Below are positions 22,067-35,119 of a stretch of 64,000 nt of DNA, in pieces. The notes under the pieces were generated by a model. It ran no database searches. It was not told the origin of the DNA and saw nothing but the letters and a program-made list of their open reading frames with translations. This stretch comes from Apricaphanius iberus (lineage: Eukaryota; Chordata; Actinopteri; Cyprinodontiformes; Aphaniidae), in assembly GCA_028564705.1 (NCBI GenBank), contig JAPXFQ010002678.1:124001-188000 (forward strand), in the 5' to 3' direction. Both the position numbers and the translations under genes were made by a program. The stretch's first letter is position 1. Each line of letters opens with the position of its first letter.

Positions 22067-24414
22067 AGTATCGGTTTTAGAGCCATCTCTGTTCCAGAAC
22101 AGCATTAAAGCTGACACAGATTTAGGTGTTAGTATCTATAAGCAGCATGGCTGCCACAATCATTAATTAAATCTGATATGGTTTATTTTCTTTTTAACAA
22201 AAATGAATAATTAAGAAAGACGACCAAACATGCACATTTCTTCATAGCCACACAACAGAGATGCTGTCATGTGTTTAGCACTCGAAAGTTGTAGCATACC
22301 ACACATTTGCTCTGGTGCAAATGTGTTTCTGTTGCTGCTTAATTCCAACTTGACCTTTTGGAATATTTGGTAGAAGGTCGATAGTGCCCTCCGCCCGCGT
22401 CCCAAGAGCCTAACATGTGATTTTTTTTCAAGAGAGCTCACAAGTTAGGGTCTCAGGGAGCAGGTGAAGTACGACAGAGTCTACGGACGAGCTGCAGTCA
22501 GCTGCATGGCACCCAGTGACACCTTCTTCTCCAGAAGGACTGACACTTTAAAGCAGAGTGGTTCAAGCCCAGAGGCACCCAGAGCCAGAAGCTATCCGTC
22601 TGCTCCCAGATCCTAAGTCCCTCTTCAGAATTGTACTAATCTTAAAAATACACGTTGTATACCTGTAGAAAGAGAAATATTTGATAGTGAAATAATGTTT
22701 AAGGTCACATTAAGTCAATAAAACCAGATGACAACAGCAGCAGGAGAGGAGAACTGCTCATGTTTTGGAGAAAGAGATAAACTGGGAGACCTCAAAGACC
22801 TTGAGCGCCCCACACAGACAGATGCAGAGGATCAGACTGCCCCCCCCCCCCCCCACCTGATCATCGGTCCTTGTGTCTCCCTTTGAGAACAGTTAGGGCA
22901 GAACCTCTCTGCTGGACTATTCCTCCCTTTCCTCTGACTGATGAACCCAGAGAGACACACGGCAGCCTCCGGCTCGCCAACCAAAGGAGCTAATACGATG
23001 GAGTTCACTCTGATATTCAGCAGTGAAGACCAGCTCTGTGTAACATACAAAGAATGGAAATACAATTCTTGGACACAGAAGCTTATTAATTTTCAGTAAA
23101 AAACTAGCATGCTCGTCTCCAGCGTAGCTTCAGAAGCTGTCTCCTACACCTGACCCCCTCCCATTTCACTTTCCATGACCAGACCCTGGCAGCCCAACAG
23201 TGGCGGCAGCAAGTTGTCAGAGTCAGCGGCGCCGAGCATCCATCTGAACGAGACGCAGCACAGCTGGAGGGAGAATCCAGAAAATAACCAACTCATTTAG
23301 TTTTAAACATTTCCACGTCCTTTACTAGCGACTAACCCCCCCAACCCCTCCTCCTCATACTGAGGTCTTTGGCTCCTCTCTGGGGGACACCAGGCAGAGT
23401 GGAGGCTTCCGTACCACCTGACGCATCGCCGTGCGCGCTCGCTTACTCCTCTGTCTGCCACCGAGTCCTTCTTTTGTTCTCTGCCTATGAGCTGAGGATG
23501 AGGAAGGACTGAAGAAGGGTAATGGGAGAAGAAAGTGTGAAAGAAAGAGATGGGGTGGTGGGGGGTACTGATGAAGCTGATGTATCGGTGGGAAGATGCA
23601 GCCACATACAGGTCAAAGGCGTGGGACATCCCTCCTCACACACACACACACACACACACAGAAAACTACCTCCGTTCTACTGAGCAGAGAGCATTGCTCC
23701 ATCTAGTTGCACAGTCAGCTCCTACCCCCACCCCACACCACCCCCCAATTACTCCTCCTCTTTGTGCCAGACAGGGGGACATCAGCCATGTCGTGACACC
23801 AAAGTGCCGCTTTTCTTCACTCCTTCGTCTATCTCCGCAGCACGCTGTGCCGCCGTCACCAGCAAACAGCCAAAAGCATCGCTTCATCACCCCATCCTCT
23901 CCTCCACCTGACCCCTCCAACCCAAGCCCTGCCTCTGCTGCCCCCCCACCCCCACCCCAATCATACCAGGTCTGTACCTGTCTGCTTGTCTCGTTCGTCT
24001 GCTACCGCCTGCCCAAAGTGAGATACTGCAGCAGGAGTCTGCAGCGACAGCCGCGCTCTCTCTCTCTCCCCTCCCTCTCTCTCTCCCGCTCTCACACACT
24101 CACACACACTCCCTCCATCCAGCTTTTGCTGGCGAACACGTTCCTCCCTGTGCTGATCAATTTCTCCTCCTTCCACCAACTCACACACACTGCGTAGAAG
24201 TGGCTGTCCATGGAAGCCGATGTACCGTACCAAACCCAGTGCCTTGTGCTGACACAAACTAACGGACGCTAACCAAGCCCAACCATTCTTCCTCCAACAT
24301 CGCCTGAGACAGACGCAGACAACAAAAAGGAGCAACACCACAGCCGCTCCACTCTACTAACACAGATGGTGACACGGTCACCACATTGTCACAATATTGT
24401 GAGTGTGGCTGAAA
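22067..24414. other. Non-coding, with C-rich, CA and CT low-complexity tracts
   Basis: There is a poly-C run near 22839-22855, (CA)n at 23636-23660, C-rich DNA at 23725-23965 and CT-rich DNA at 24055-24090. Several 70-200 codon frames cross it on both strands, but their composition follows the low-complexity tracts and no domain is visible. Confidence 0.6.
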
Positions 24415-25620
24415 CAGGGTTCCTACAGGTTTCTTCAAGTTTAATTCAAGCCTTTTTTGAAACTTTATTATGAAAATTAATACCTGTTTCACAGCCCTAC
24501 TAGCAGAGAAAAACTAAATCCTTGAACTTGTGTTCATTTATTTCTCAGGGAAATGTGTAAAAGATGACACTAAGCCAAGCGTGTGAACTAGGGGGTGACA
24601 ATTTTTCGGGATTCCCACGGGTCACGTGATTGTTGCGGGATGGGAGTCAATTTCACTGTTGGTAACGTGATTGGGACGGGACAGGAAATAATCCACGGGA
24701 TCGGACGGGAAACCGGAAATTATAATAAAAAAAAAAATTTTTTGTACATTTATCTTGTCAGATATTAGAGAATTAGCTTTAAAAAATGACGCTGCGATGC
24801 AGTGCCAATGTGTGTGGTTATTAACTCCGCTGAAAAAATGCAATTCCATCGGGTCTACTGCACTGTACGCACCAAAACTGAAACTGCTACATTGTTGCTA
24901 CACCACCTGGATAAACTGGTAAGCATATGATATCCGACTGAAAATGTGTGTATCTTAATAGTTTCATGACGTGGTAAGGTGGCCAAACAACGAGAATACA
25001 AGATGTGGTTAAAGATGGCGGATAAAGCTAAATAGATTATCAACCATAGGCTATGCTTTAAAGGGGGCGGGGGGAGCGAGCACCATAGGAGGTAAATTAC
25101 TAATCTACGGGATTCGGGTCGGGAGTCTTTCTCCCTGGATTTTTTCGGGACAAGATTTTTTGTGGGGCTGTCACGTGATCGGGACGTGACGGGAGTATTT
25201 TTTTGGGATCGGGACGGGACGGGAGCGACAATTGATTCCTTTGTCACCCTGTAGTGTGAACATCTCAGCAGGCCACAAGAAAGTTGATCTAAGAATGTCA
25301 AGTTCTTTTTTACTGTTTATGATGTCTTTGATACATCAATCTTCATTTTTGAGAGACGTCACATGTTCCGAGAATCTTGACCTGGAGCTTTGTTGCATTC
25401 TCAGTTACTGGTTCCACTTCTCTTTTTATGCTACATTATTCAATCAAAAATATTTGTGCTTGACAAATTACACGTTTGAGGAAAAATGCTGTACAAAGAA
25501 GTTAAATACAGCTCACATTTTAAGACCCAGATATCAAAATTCAAGTCTTTTTGAGGTATTATTTCCTAATTGATAAATTCAACGCTTTTAAGGCTTTTTT
25601 AGGAGCCTGTAGGAACCCTG
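24415..25620. mobile_element. Outer hAT-like element (split by another insertion)
   Basis: The left end CAGGGTTCCTACAGGTTTCT and the right end, reverse-complemented (CAGGGTTCCTACAGGCTCCT), are terminal inverted repeats matching over at least 15 bp. Excluding the inner element it is about 530 bp with no coding frame. The flanking 8-mers do not match, so the duplication is eroded. Confidence 0.75.
24589..25253. mobile_element. Inner non-autonomous hAT-like element
   Basis: The ends are TAGGGGGTGACAA and, reverse-complemented, TACAGGGTGACAA. An exact 8-bp duplication, GTGTGAAC, lies at 24581-24588 and 25254-25261. The interior is rich in CGGGACGGGA and CGGGATCG motifs near both ends and carries no transposase. 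It sits wholly inside the element at 24415-25620, so it is the younger of the two. Confidence 0.85.
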
Positions 25621-26039
25621 TGGTAAGCAGCGGCTTACTGTGACCGTTTCCTCTTGACTTGCAGACATGGGGTCCAGCTAAGATACATGTTGGTTGGTTA
25701 CCTGAAACACACCTGCAGACACCCACCTGTCATAGACAGCATGTATAATGAAGACTACTATTGTCTTTGTTATCTGGGGTCTGCTTTGTTTATATATTGA
25801 TATATATTCAGCATTAATATCATATGGTCTTATCAGTGTTGAATCGTCATATTTATAGTAGAAGTTCTTTTTCTAGAGAAGCAACAAAAACTTTTCATAG
25901 AAATGAATCTGTTGCCCTTCTCTAAACTGGGAAGTCAAAATGATTCTTTTTTTTTTCAGTAAAAGCAACAAAAACCCAACTCCCATTTTTAATGCATAGA
26001 CAGCTGTTAAGTTCTGAGAATGTGAAAACTCAGCCATTA
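25621..26039. other. Non-coding stretch, nothing recognised
   Basis: Unique-looking AT-rich DNA without frames or repeats. Confidence 0.5.
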
Positions 26040-26300
26040 AAGAAAACTAGAAATCTGTATCAATGCAAGTAATACAAAATATTAAGAAAGCCATTTTCCT
26101 AATTGGCTTTCTCTCCCAGCAAGCTCTGCCCTTGGCAGCTTTCCTATTCTCAGAGCTTAATCACCTTCAGGACCCTCAGATAGATGAGGGTTATGACCCC
26201 GCTCCACATAGAGGGGGGCAGAGGGACAGATCTACAAATGTTATCATTGATTGATTATTAATTCAGATGGAAATCTGCTGCTTTGGACAATAACCCGACT
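26040..26300. promoter_or_regulatory. Candidate conserved non-coding element
   Basis: A repeat-free, compositionally balanced block includes TTTCCTAATTGGCTTTCTC and ATTGATTGATTATTAATTC, with homeodomain-type TAAT cores. It has no coding frame of note. The call rests on appearance only. Confidence 0.3.
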
Positions 26301-26967
26301 GGAACAGGTCTGTCTATCAAACACAGAAAGAACCTTCCAGAAGCATAGTGAGACCGTCAGGTTAAGCAGCCAGGATGGGAGGAAGTGAATAATGCAGCCA
26401 ATGTCAAAACCGTGGCCAGGTTGAAGTCTACCAGGGCGGGGAGGGGAGGCTTGGCTCGGTGGAGGCTTGGCTCGGCGCTGGCGGCGGTGATGCTGAGACT
26501 GGGGGCTGGGAGTCGGCCGTATGCTAAAGCCAGCAGGGCCAGCAGGAGGCGATACAGGTGATCAATCAGCTCCATTACAGCCGTGTCACTGGAACGCAGT
26601 CTGGATTCGCAGCCCCCCCGTCCTCATCCAGCTCTACATACACCCACCCCCTCCCCCCAGACTGCTTTCTGCAACATTCTGTCTAGTTTGTCCTCTGTAT
26701 ACTTCCAGTCAGCATCCTGTTGTTCTACTGAGGAAATGAGGGAAGACAAACACTGGTCACTACCAAGCAGGAACAGTTCTGGGTTTTATAAGAATCTCTG
26801 AGTGGGACATACACGAAGACCGAGCCATCAGTCAGCTCACAGCTGTAACATCATGATGGTTTCTCTACAATATCTGCTCCAACACTGTGCATGCAGCCGG
26901 CCACTGACAGCACCAGGCAGCAGTGCTAGGATGCAGGGGGAGAGAATATGTGACGCACAGCACCTCC
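26301..26967. other. Non-coding stretch, GC-rich in part
   Basis: No gene is recognised. Frames here are short and follow C-rich composition. Confidence 0.5.

Positions 26968-27028
<61 letters not shown>
26968..27028. repeat. (CCAG)n microsatellite
   Basis: About 15 perfect 4-bp units. Confidence 0.97.
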
Positions 27029-27029
<1 letters not shown>

Positions 27030-28052
27030 GGACATTAATGACGATCATGTCTTGTCACACTAGCTGTCGGGCCAGTCAGCAGAGACTGCCCTTGTCCCTG
27101 CCCTTCTCCAATCAATGGTATCGATCTGTCCCAGGGGTCAAGGGGCAAGAGCGTATCAATAGGGGGAGAGTGGCTGATGCAGCAGGCGGAGAGGGGCCGT
27201 CTCCAGACAGATCGATGACACCGCCGTCTGCCACCGCTGTGTTATGATTATTCATTTGCCATTACCCAGAGCACACTGAGGAGAAGACAGAGACTCTGCT
27301 GGCAGCAGAGAGAGGCTTCACCCATCGCTGGAGCTGAGGGCCTGTCTGCCCACAGCTATGATCGGGGGCCATGTTGTTACTAAGGGTTCCTCCAGTCCAT
27401 GACGTCCAGCATGAAAGGCCAATCACTGACTCACTTTAAAACTACAGCTAGTGGACATATCAAAGCGGATTTTATCTGTTCTATTAGGAAAAAATCAGAA
27501 ATCTGATCTTTTAACACAGTAGCTTATACTGTTCTCCAGTTTTCTGTCTGGAAACCAAACAGGACATGAATGTTCTGGATTTTTTAAAGAATTGAGAGGT
27601 AGACTGATGCATAGTGGGACGCAAGGGAGAAAAATATAGAAACTATATTTTCTAACTGTTGTTTAGGAGTTTTCCTTTTTGCTTTTGTTAATATGACAAT
27701 TAGCTTCAGCTAGGAGTTCAGATTTAATACATTACGGCGATAGCTCCTACAATTATTGCTTCTCAGGTTTGTCCACCTGACAGGGTTCCTAGAAATGTTC
27801 ATGTTCACGTCAATTTTATAACAATCTGGATGTATTGGACTGGAAAACCTTTTGTTCCTTGAATTTTATTAGTTGTATGTTCCTTAACTCATGAAATGTT
27901 TCAAGGCTAAACATTTATAGCATCTGGATCCAAACAATTAGACTGTCAAATCTGTAGGCCATTATAATGCACTAAAGTATTAGTAGGATTAAATGTAACA
28001 CCTTTAGATAAGCCTACATTTTATTGATATCTTTGGCAGAGACATCCTCGCC
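27029..28052. other. Non-coding stretch, nothing recognised
   Basis: 27029-27300 is GC-richer and could hold regulatory sequence. The remainder is AT-rich without features. Confidence 0.5.
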
Positions 28053-28175
28053 CAGTGGCCTAGTCAAAGTCCTGACTTCAGTTTAACAGAAAATATATGC
28101 TGGACACTAAATAATAGGGTGATAGCACAGAGGCATTCCAACCTAAAAGACTATATCACAAACACAACTGGAAAC
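28053..28175 (+). pseudogene. Tc1-type transposase scrap
   Basis: Translation reads WPSQSPDFSLTENICWTLNN, then RVIAQRHSNLKD. It is recognisable as the Tc1 segment around the third catalytic residue (NLIEN), with the Glu preserved but neighbours changed. About 40 codons remain, with nothing coding on either side. Confidence 0.6.
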
Positions 28176-29799
28176 ATACTAAAGGTTTGGCATCACCTGT
28201 GACTGCTACAATGCTATCCACCCATGACTGAGAGAGCTTTGAGTCATGTTTGGGAATAACTGCTCAAAAAACAATGCAAGTTAACCTACGATGATATCTT
28301 AATATTATACTTATTTAAACAACAGTCAGTTTCTTTTATGGGTGTGTGTAAAACATTAAATGCTGGATAAAAATTCCTTCCAACAGTGTGTAGCTGTGCG
28401 TCAGGGCCTTACAGTTTGATCACAGTGTACCAACACCTTAGAAATAAAACACTGAACAATGATTGCTGCTAGCAAAATTCAGCCAAAAAATCTGAATTCC
28501 ATAAAAACGGTAAAAGTGGATTAAAAAAGGACAGATATATAACTTTACGACAAATTCCTAAATCAAGTAAAACCTAAAAAGGAAAATGAGCACATATTTA
28601 AGACTTTAAGAGCTGAAATTAAGATGGTTAGATGCAGGAGTTGAATGACTTCTCAAACCCTGCAGAAAGTCTGTAAATGCAGATTAGAGCAATTTATGAT
28701 CCGATTTTGTCTTGAACAAAAAGGCAGAGTAACACATTGCTTAAAATCCAGAACTGACCCAGTTTGAAAAACACAGAACCAGTTTAAATCATAATTTAAG
28801 AGAGCATAAAGATGCTCACTGTTGATTTTAATAATTAGTGTATTTTATTTATGTATTTTATTTTTATTTTATCAAAGATTTTGCCAATAAGTCAAAACGA
28901 AAAAACAATAGGTTTTTGTTAGGTTTAGATATGATGCTCCAAATCAAAGAACCTTAAGTAAATAAAAATCGTCAGATATTCAGATTTTTATTTTTTGTTA
29001 AATGAATAAAGGGAGAAAGTCTGAAAAGTCAAACATATTTCCATAATTAAGTTTTGATTTTTTTATAATTATGCAGACTTTGAATTTAACATGTTAAGAC
29101 TTTTCAAAAGTGTTTAGAAACTAAATTAAAGATGATTAAAATATTGTAATTATTATTTTTCTATTATCTAAAGACAATAAAGATTCCCATATAAGACATT
29201 TCTGACTGTAATGGTAGTGGAAGCTGAAAGAAAATAGGAACACTGTAGCTTTTCAGCGCACCAAATTGAAGTAGTCCCTATCAGTCCCTATAACTAATGT
29301 GTTTATGCGGCGCATAAATGTGGGCACAGCTGGAACCAGCGACTTGAAGCTGAGCTGTTGAGGCAGCAAGGCTCACAGCAGCAAAGCTTTCCTCCACACA
29401 TCTGGAGAAGCCATTGAGGTCCAGAGGTGAAGAGAGATGAAAAGTAATTGCAGGTCTTAAAATAAACACTGGCAAGGCAAAGCTTGAATCTCGTTCTGCT
29501 CTGCTAAAGAGAAGACATGTTTCCATCTTTTAAAATAATTTGTGATGAAATAATGCTACAATGTTTGCTTTTGAACAAAATATAAACTTTTTGCACATTG
29601 TACGTGACTGTTGTTGTTTTTTGAAGTTCTCCTGACTGTTCTTGTTCATGTGAAACCAGATGATGTTTAGGTGAGTGAGGAGGCGGATCTTCCTGACAGG
29701 GATGTTGAAAAGTACGGGATTAAAGGCCGTCTTGGGTTTCTGGGAATTCACCCGGATTGTATTCCCACACGGAAACCTGTTTAATGACAAAGCCTGTCA
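28176..29799. other. Non-coding stretch, AT-rich
   Basis: Nothing coding. 29300-29500 is more balanced in composition but unassigned. Confidence 0.5.
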
Positions 29800-30340
29800 T
29801 GGCAATCTGAGGACGACTTAGGTTGAAACCGTTGCTATTACCATCTTTTGGTATTGATGACCCAAAGGTCTTTGCTCTGCTGCATTCAGTATCTGCACTA
29901 ACAGGAAACAGAGGGCTACATTCAGGGTCTTTGTGATTCATCCGTTCAAAGCAACACCAACCTTAAGAAAAGATAGTCGATCAAATCAGGGACTGAATTT
30001 CATCAAATCTAAAGCCGGATTGCTCCAACTGATCATCAAACAACCACAAAAAATTATACCAAGTCATTCACTTGAAACTGGAGCTAATTGTTTAAATGAC
30101 GACGTTTGGAGTGAGCTGGTCCACTCAGGCATGGCAAAAACAGCCCCATCCATCAAAATGGAAATACTCTGTCACAATGATAAAGAACTACAGCAGAAAT
30201 TACAACCGGCGCTCTCCGAACAGGCTGCATTTCATATCAGGTCACCCTGAAGAGAAACAATTTCAAGCTGATCTGCCAGGCCATTTTTCTCTGGCATGCT
30301 GCTCCAGAGTCATTTTACACGCCGTGGTGGAAAGATGAAG
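29800..30340. promoter_or_regulatory. Candidate conserved non-coding element
   Basis: A repeat-free block with balanced composition. A plus-strand frame of 105 codons (29933-30250) crosses part of it but has no domain that I recognise, no Kozak context and no clear splice sites. The alternative is an exon of an unknown gene. Confidence 0.3.
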
Positions 30341-31269
30341 TCCCAGACAGCCGCACCACAGTAAACAGAGATCTCAGTGTCGCCCAGGCAAACTCCACTG
30401 AAAGTAGATCTCATATCACAAATGGTCATTTTGTGGAAACTGTGGCCAATGAATCACTAGGTGGAGGGAAATATATAAACAACCTGCCTTTTCCATACTG
30501 AAAAACCTGATACATCAATGAGATGGGGGGGAGGCGTAGGTAGTATCTCGTTCCACATCATACAGACATCATACTGACGACAACAACACAACATAGTGTA
30601 GTGTCCAAACTTGTTATCTGTATAAAAGACACCTGTCTATACCTTACAATAGTATTCAAACAGTGAGACTCAGGACAGCAGGGACAAGATTGTACACCTG
30701 CACAAGACTGGGATGAGCCAATCTACAATTGAGAGTGTGAGCTGTCATGTCTAGTAGTGTGGCACTCAGAATAGATATTAGAGTGCCAAGAAGAATGAAT
30801 ACCAGAATGACGTTCATGGGGGAATTCATGGAGGATTTACAGACTACTCCTCCCCAGCTCTGACGAAGCATGTTCCTAAAAAGGGCATAGGGGCGGGATC
30901 TTCACTGTAGACTCTGCCCTTGCGGGGCGTGTATTGGCATGTAATTTGGTCGTAATCACGCACATTCTGCTCCCACATCTTTAGCTCTGATGCTAAACTT
31001 GGCTAACTAAGCTAAAGGCTGATAGCCCCATGCCTGACTGCTGCCGTATCTGCGCTCCTCCGACGGTTCTCCTTTTTCTCAAACCTAATATATAATAATA
31101 GTCTAATTATTAAAATGTAGTGTTACTATAATTAAATTCAAATTAAACAGCCTGTCAATCTATTCTTTTGAGTAGCCCTGCATTATCTCAGGAAGAATAT
31201 GTAGCCATAGAAAGTTTAAAAAAATGGGGCACCAGGCATTAAAGTTGTTTTTAACGTGTCTAAAGTCCA
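30341..31269. other. Non-coding stretch, nothing recognised
   Basis: No long frames, terminal repeats or tandem repeats were noticed. Confidence 0.5.
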
Positions 31270-32479
31270 ATGCTTTTCAATGGGGGCCTAGCGGCCAAAT
31301 GGAGGTACTACTGCAATGGAGGAGCAATGGCGGCCTCCATGGTATGCGGTCACAAAGCAGAGGAGCCAGCGGCCATTGGGAGAAACCTGGGGGGAGCATC
31401 AAGCAGCTACAGTGCAGAAGACCCAGAGGGCCGCAGCAACAAGCCCATGGGCTCTGCAAGCAGCCGGCTATTTCAGGGCAGATCCAGCCATAGACCCAGA
31501 GATACAAGAACCGAGGGCACCCCATCCAGGAGCACAGAGCTGATCAGAGCTCAACCAACACAAAGCTGTAGATGCCATGGCCCCATTGATGTGCAATGCA
31601 ACCACCCCGGGCCAATACCCAAGGCCAACATCCCAATGCCCCTCCCTCCCAGCATCACATCTATAGCCACAGCGGCTGGACAACATCCCTAGGCCAACCC
31701 CAACCAGTACCTGAACACCAAACTCAATCAGCTCCAAAATCTCAATCCCCCACACTGCAGAGCAGCAATACCAGGCATCCAACCAAAGCCAATCAAACCA
31801 ACCAAGAACTAAGCATGAAAAACTGGTGATCAAATAAAACACGCTGGACTGGACCCCCGCAGAGCCACCAAACAGCCACCACCAAAAAATAAACCTGCAG
31901 TATCCCTACAATGTATCGATCCCTATACCGGCCCATTATAAGCACAATGAACAGCCCAGAAACACCTGAACCACCACACCACCTACGCAGCACAGAGGCA
32001 CACCAAAACCACCCACCACTGGATCCTCTCTGGCCTCTACCATCAGCAATCTGCAAATAGCAAATCACAAACTAAACCGCCATGATTAGACCACAGAACA
32101 AAAAAACCTACCCCTGCCACACAAGGACAGCTCTACATCTCCAGTGGGCTACAATCCTCCCAACCGTCAGTGCCTGACCAATCCAACCCATTAAGTAGCT
32201 GCACGTTGCAAAATACAGTCTCCTGCCAGAGCACGGCACCCAACACGCCAATCCCCTTATCTGCAATGCAAAGCGAGTGCCAAAATGCTGACACTGGCTC
32301 ACATCCATACAGAGAAAACCCTTCTTCACCCCCTCCCCACCAACCGTGCAACAAGTTGCAGACAGCCCCCAATGCCAACCACAAGGTAACAGGTACTAAA
32401 CCACCGCAGCTGGACACCGGCCAACGCCAGCCCCTCACGCCCCAGATTTCCAACCCCGACCACTCTCTTTTTATAATAG
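31270..32479 (-). other. Probable 3' UTR of the L1-type LINE (C/CA-rich on the plus strand)
   Basis: The segment lies directly 3' of the L1 ORF2 end on the minus strand. It is strongly strand-biased: C and A on the plus strand, G and T on the minus. Open frames of up to about 140 codons run on both strands with no conserved motif, which fits the G-rich 3' UTR seen in many L1 elements. The boundary near 31270 is a guess. Confidence 0.45.
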
Positions 32480-33482
32480 ATTTAATTTGTTGATATTCTA
32501 AAAATGTATTTTTGTCAATCCCATACTGTGTAATTATTGTATCAAATGGGATAAAGTCTGTTCCTTCAAATAAGTGTTCCAGGTTTTCAATTCTTTTAAA
32601 TCTCCAGTCTGGAAAATGTATCATACTTTTTTGCAGTATGTCAGGGTTTTCCAGATGGGCGTATGTATGGAATTAGCAAAAACTGAAAGTTGTCAGAGAG
32701 GAGCTGATACTAATGCTTTTAAAGCATTCATGTTGGTTAATGTTTAAGTCAAATTTTTATGTTATTGCATAATGTCTGTTCTATGTCTATCCAAGAGTCA
32801 TCTAGGTAGCTATGTTAGAACTATCTCGAGACATACTGGAGCCTCTTAGCTAAGACATAATGATGAAGGTTGGGTAGATGTAGACCTCCTTTATCTTTGG
32901 TCTTCTGTAGTGTTTTATGTCGATACGTGGGGTTTTATATTGTCAAAGAAAACCAATAAGATGATGGTTTGCTTGGGATCATTGAGAATAAATTATTGAC
33001 TTTGGGCAAAACCATCACTTTTATGATGCAACCATACCACACCCACCGAACAATACCAAACACTGAGCTGCTTTAAAGTAAAACTTAAAACTTATCTATT
33101 TAAAGCTGCCTTTGAGTAAACTATTATATTTGCTCTCTAATGCTTTCTTTTATTAATTCTCATGTTTTATGCCTAATTGCTATTTTAACTTTCTATGCTA
33201 TTATCATATGTTATCATGTATTGAATTACCTCGTGTTGAAAGTGTGCTAAACAGATAAAATTGCCCTGACTTGCCTACCCATTAATGATATGGGTAGGGA
33301 TTTCCATCTATGAAGATCATCTTCCACTTTTTAAAAAGTGGGACGTAGTTTAGCTGTATTAAATCTGACAGTCTTGGAGAGATATTCATACCTAAATATG
33401 TAATATTACCTATATGCACTTGTGTAGTAAAGAATTTATGGAAAAAATAATTGATTGGAAGAACTGTTGATTTTGCCCAATT
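32480..33482 (-). pseudogene. L1-type LINE ORF2, C-terminal part (broken)
   Basis: Minus-strand translation gives, in order, NWAKSTVLPIN (about 33480-33448), YLGMNISPRLSDL with LNYVPLFKK and RWKSLPISLMGR (33420-33268), VNNLFSMIPSKPSSYW (33000-32950), KTLQKTKDKGGLHLPNLHHY (32920-32858), and the tail DTIITQYGIDKNTFLEYQQI (about 32560-32500). These match the region after the RT domain of L1-clade ORF2. It contains stops and frameshifts, plus a 240-bp insertion at 33025-33266 between the SLMGR and IKV segments. The RT active site itself lies upstream and is not present, so this is a 5'-truncated copy. Confidence 0.82.
33025..33266 (+). mobile_element. Short L2-like LINE 3' end inserted in the L1 copy
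   Basis: The plus strand carries codons for KVKLKTYLFKAAF, like the C terminus of L2-type ORF2, then about 150 bp of AT-rich 3' UTR. It ends in GTGCTAAACAGATAAAATTG followed by CCCTGACTTG, resembling a LINE tail. Both sides are L1 ORF2 sequence on the opposite strand. It is a 5'-truncated retrotransposition product. Confidence 0.65.
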
Positions 33483-33720
33483 TATATATATTTAAATATA
33501 TATTTATATATATTTTTCAAAGTGTTTTTAAGACCTTTCATTTTTAATATAAAAGTAGAAAATGTAACTTATCATAAAATTGGGGGTGGTTTTTTCTTAA
33601 ATAAAATAAAAGAGGAGAATTGTTTACAGGTCTGTGCAACTGATTAATCAAAATGAAAGCATTTAAAAAACCTAAATGAAATAAATAATAATAACAAATT
33701 CATTAAGTAGATCACATCCA
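33483..33720. other. AT-rich remnant 5' of the L1 fragment
   Basis: TATATA-rich DNA, perhaps eroded L1 sequence. No motif could be read. Confidence 0.4.
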
Positions 33721-35119
33721 AAGGTGTCAAGTAACGAAGTAAAAATACTTCGTTCTTTTACTTGAGTATAAATGTTGGTCGATTTATACTTCAATGGAGT
33801 AATTATAGATTGGTCTACTTTTTACTTATAAACCTTGCATTTTCACACAATTATCTGTACTTTCTACTCCTCACATTTTCAAAATAACCTTGTTACTCCT
33901 GTTTTATTTAGTCTTCTCATTTTATTAATAAACTAAAAAAAACTATCCAAAAATGTGCCAACTGGATAGATTTTCTAGATCCATAGCATACAGGGGTAAC
34001 GTTAACCAAATATTTCCCGTATTTGTCCGGTTATTTAGAATGGTAGGAGAAAAATCTGAAGGAAGCCAGACATTTTTGACTGATTACACTTTACATCCCT
34101 GACATTTTTACCTTAACACAGAGTACTGATTACTGAATCAATGTATTAATGGAAAGATTCCCATGAAGGTATCTTAGTGCCATCTCAGACTGGGAGGCTT
34201 TGGAACACGACAGTTACTGGAGCGGATGATTAAAGACTCCCTTCAAAGAGCCCGGTGAGGTACCAAAAGCCTGTGCAAAAGAAGCGCCTGCTACTTTTTC
34301 TGCTGCTGAAGAGATAAGAAGGTGGATTTAGAGAGACTTTCTGACTTCTGATCAATTCTATTAGAGAAATGTTCCCTTATTTTAAAACCTTGGCTTTTAA
34401 TTCCAATCTTTACTGTGGCAGTAAAGCAAAGTATTACATGTATATTTATTCACATGGTGAGACACAGAAAGAAATTGTACAGATACTGATCTATCTCGAG
34501 TCATCATCGTTCTGTTGTAATGAGGTAAACTAAGTAAAAATAAAACAAAATGTTGAAAACATAAGCCGTGTGTGTGTAGGACACATAAAAGCTGATTTAT
34601 TCTGTGTAGCTCTTTTCTAGCTGTGTATGAACCACTTCATAGTTCAACAGGACAAAGCAGACGGATGCTGCCAGGTTTAAAGATTCCCGTGGGAGAGACT
34701 CAGGTAAATGCACCATTACAAATAGGCAAATAGTCATCATATCTTCAGCTCCATGAAACTGTATTAATGCTCAATAGTCCATGTATAATTCTTTTAAGTA
34801 TTTGCACTTCAATAAAATGCATTGCCTAGTCCCTAATTTCGGAATATTAATATTTCTATATAACATTATAGTCATTATGGCCTTTCATGAAGTGTTTTTA
34901 GGAGGTGTGGTAGTGCTGCTCAATCTTTAGTTTTTAACGGCATACATTTAAAAAATACATATTTAACTTTTATACTTTAAGTAGTTTTGAATCGAGTACT
35001 TTTTTACTTTTACTTGAGTAAAAACTTGAAAAGGTACTTCAACTTCTACAGAAGTCATTTTAAACCTGTTTATTGATACTTCTACTTGAGTTTTGAACAT
35101 GAATACTTTTGACATCTAA
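33721..35119. mobile_element. DNA-transposon-like element with AAGTA-rich ends
   Basis: Both ends are built of ACTTGAGTA/TACTTCGT-type motifs in inverted orientation: 33721-33860 starts AAGGTGTCAAGTAACG, and 34975-35119 ends TACTTTTGACATC. The terminal GTGTCAA pairs with the inverse of TTGACATC. No transposase is visible in the 1.4-kb interior. This AAGTA-rich pattern recurs in teleost genomes. The superfamily is not determined. Confidence 0.5.

Noticed and set aside
23550..24341. Plus- and minus-strand frames of 215 and 126 codons
   Set aside because: They cross CA, CT and C-rich low-complexity DNA and show no domain. Composition explains the openness.
31224..32493. Several 75-140 codon frames on both strands
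   Set aside because: They lie in a strand-biased C/CA-rich tract best explained as LINE 3' UTR.
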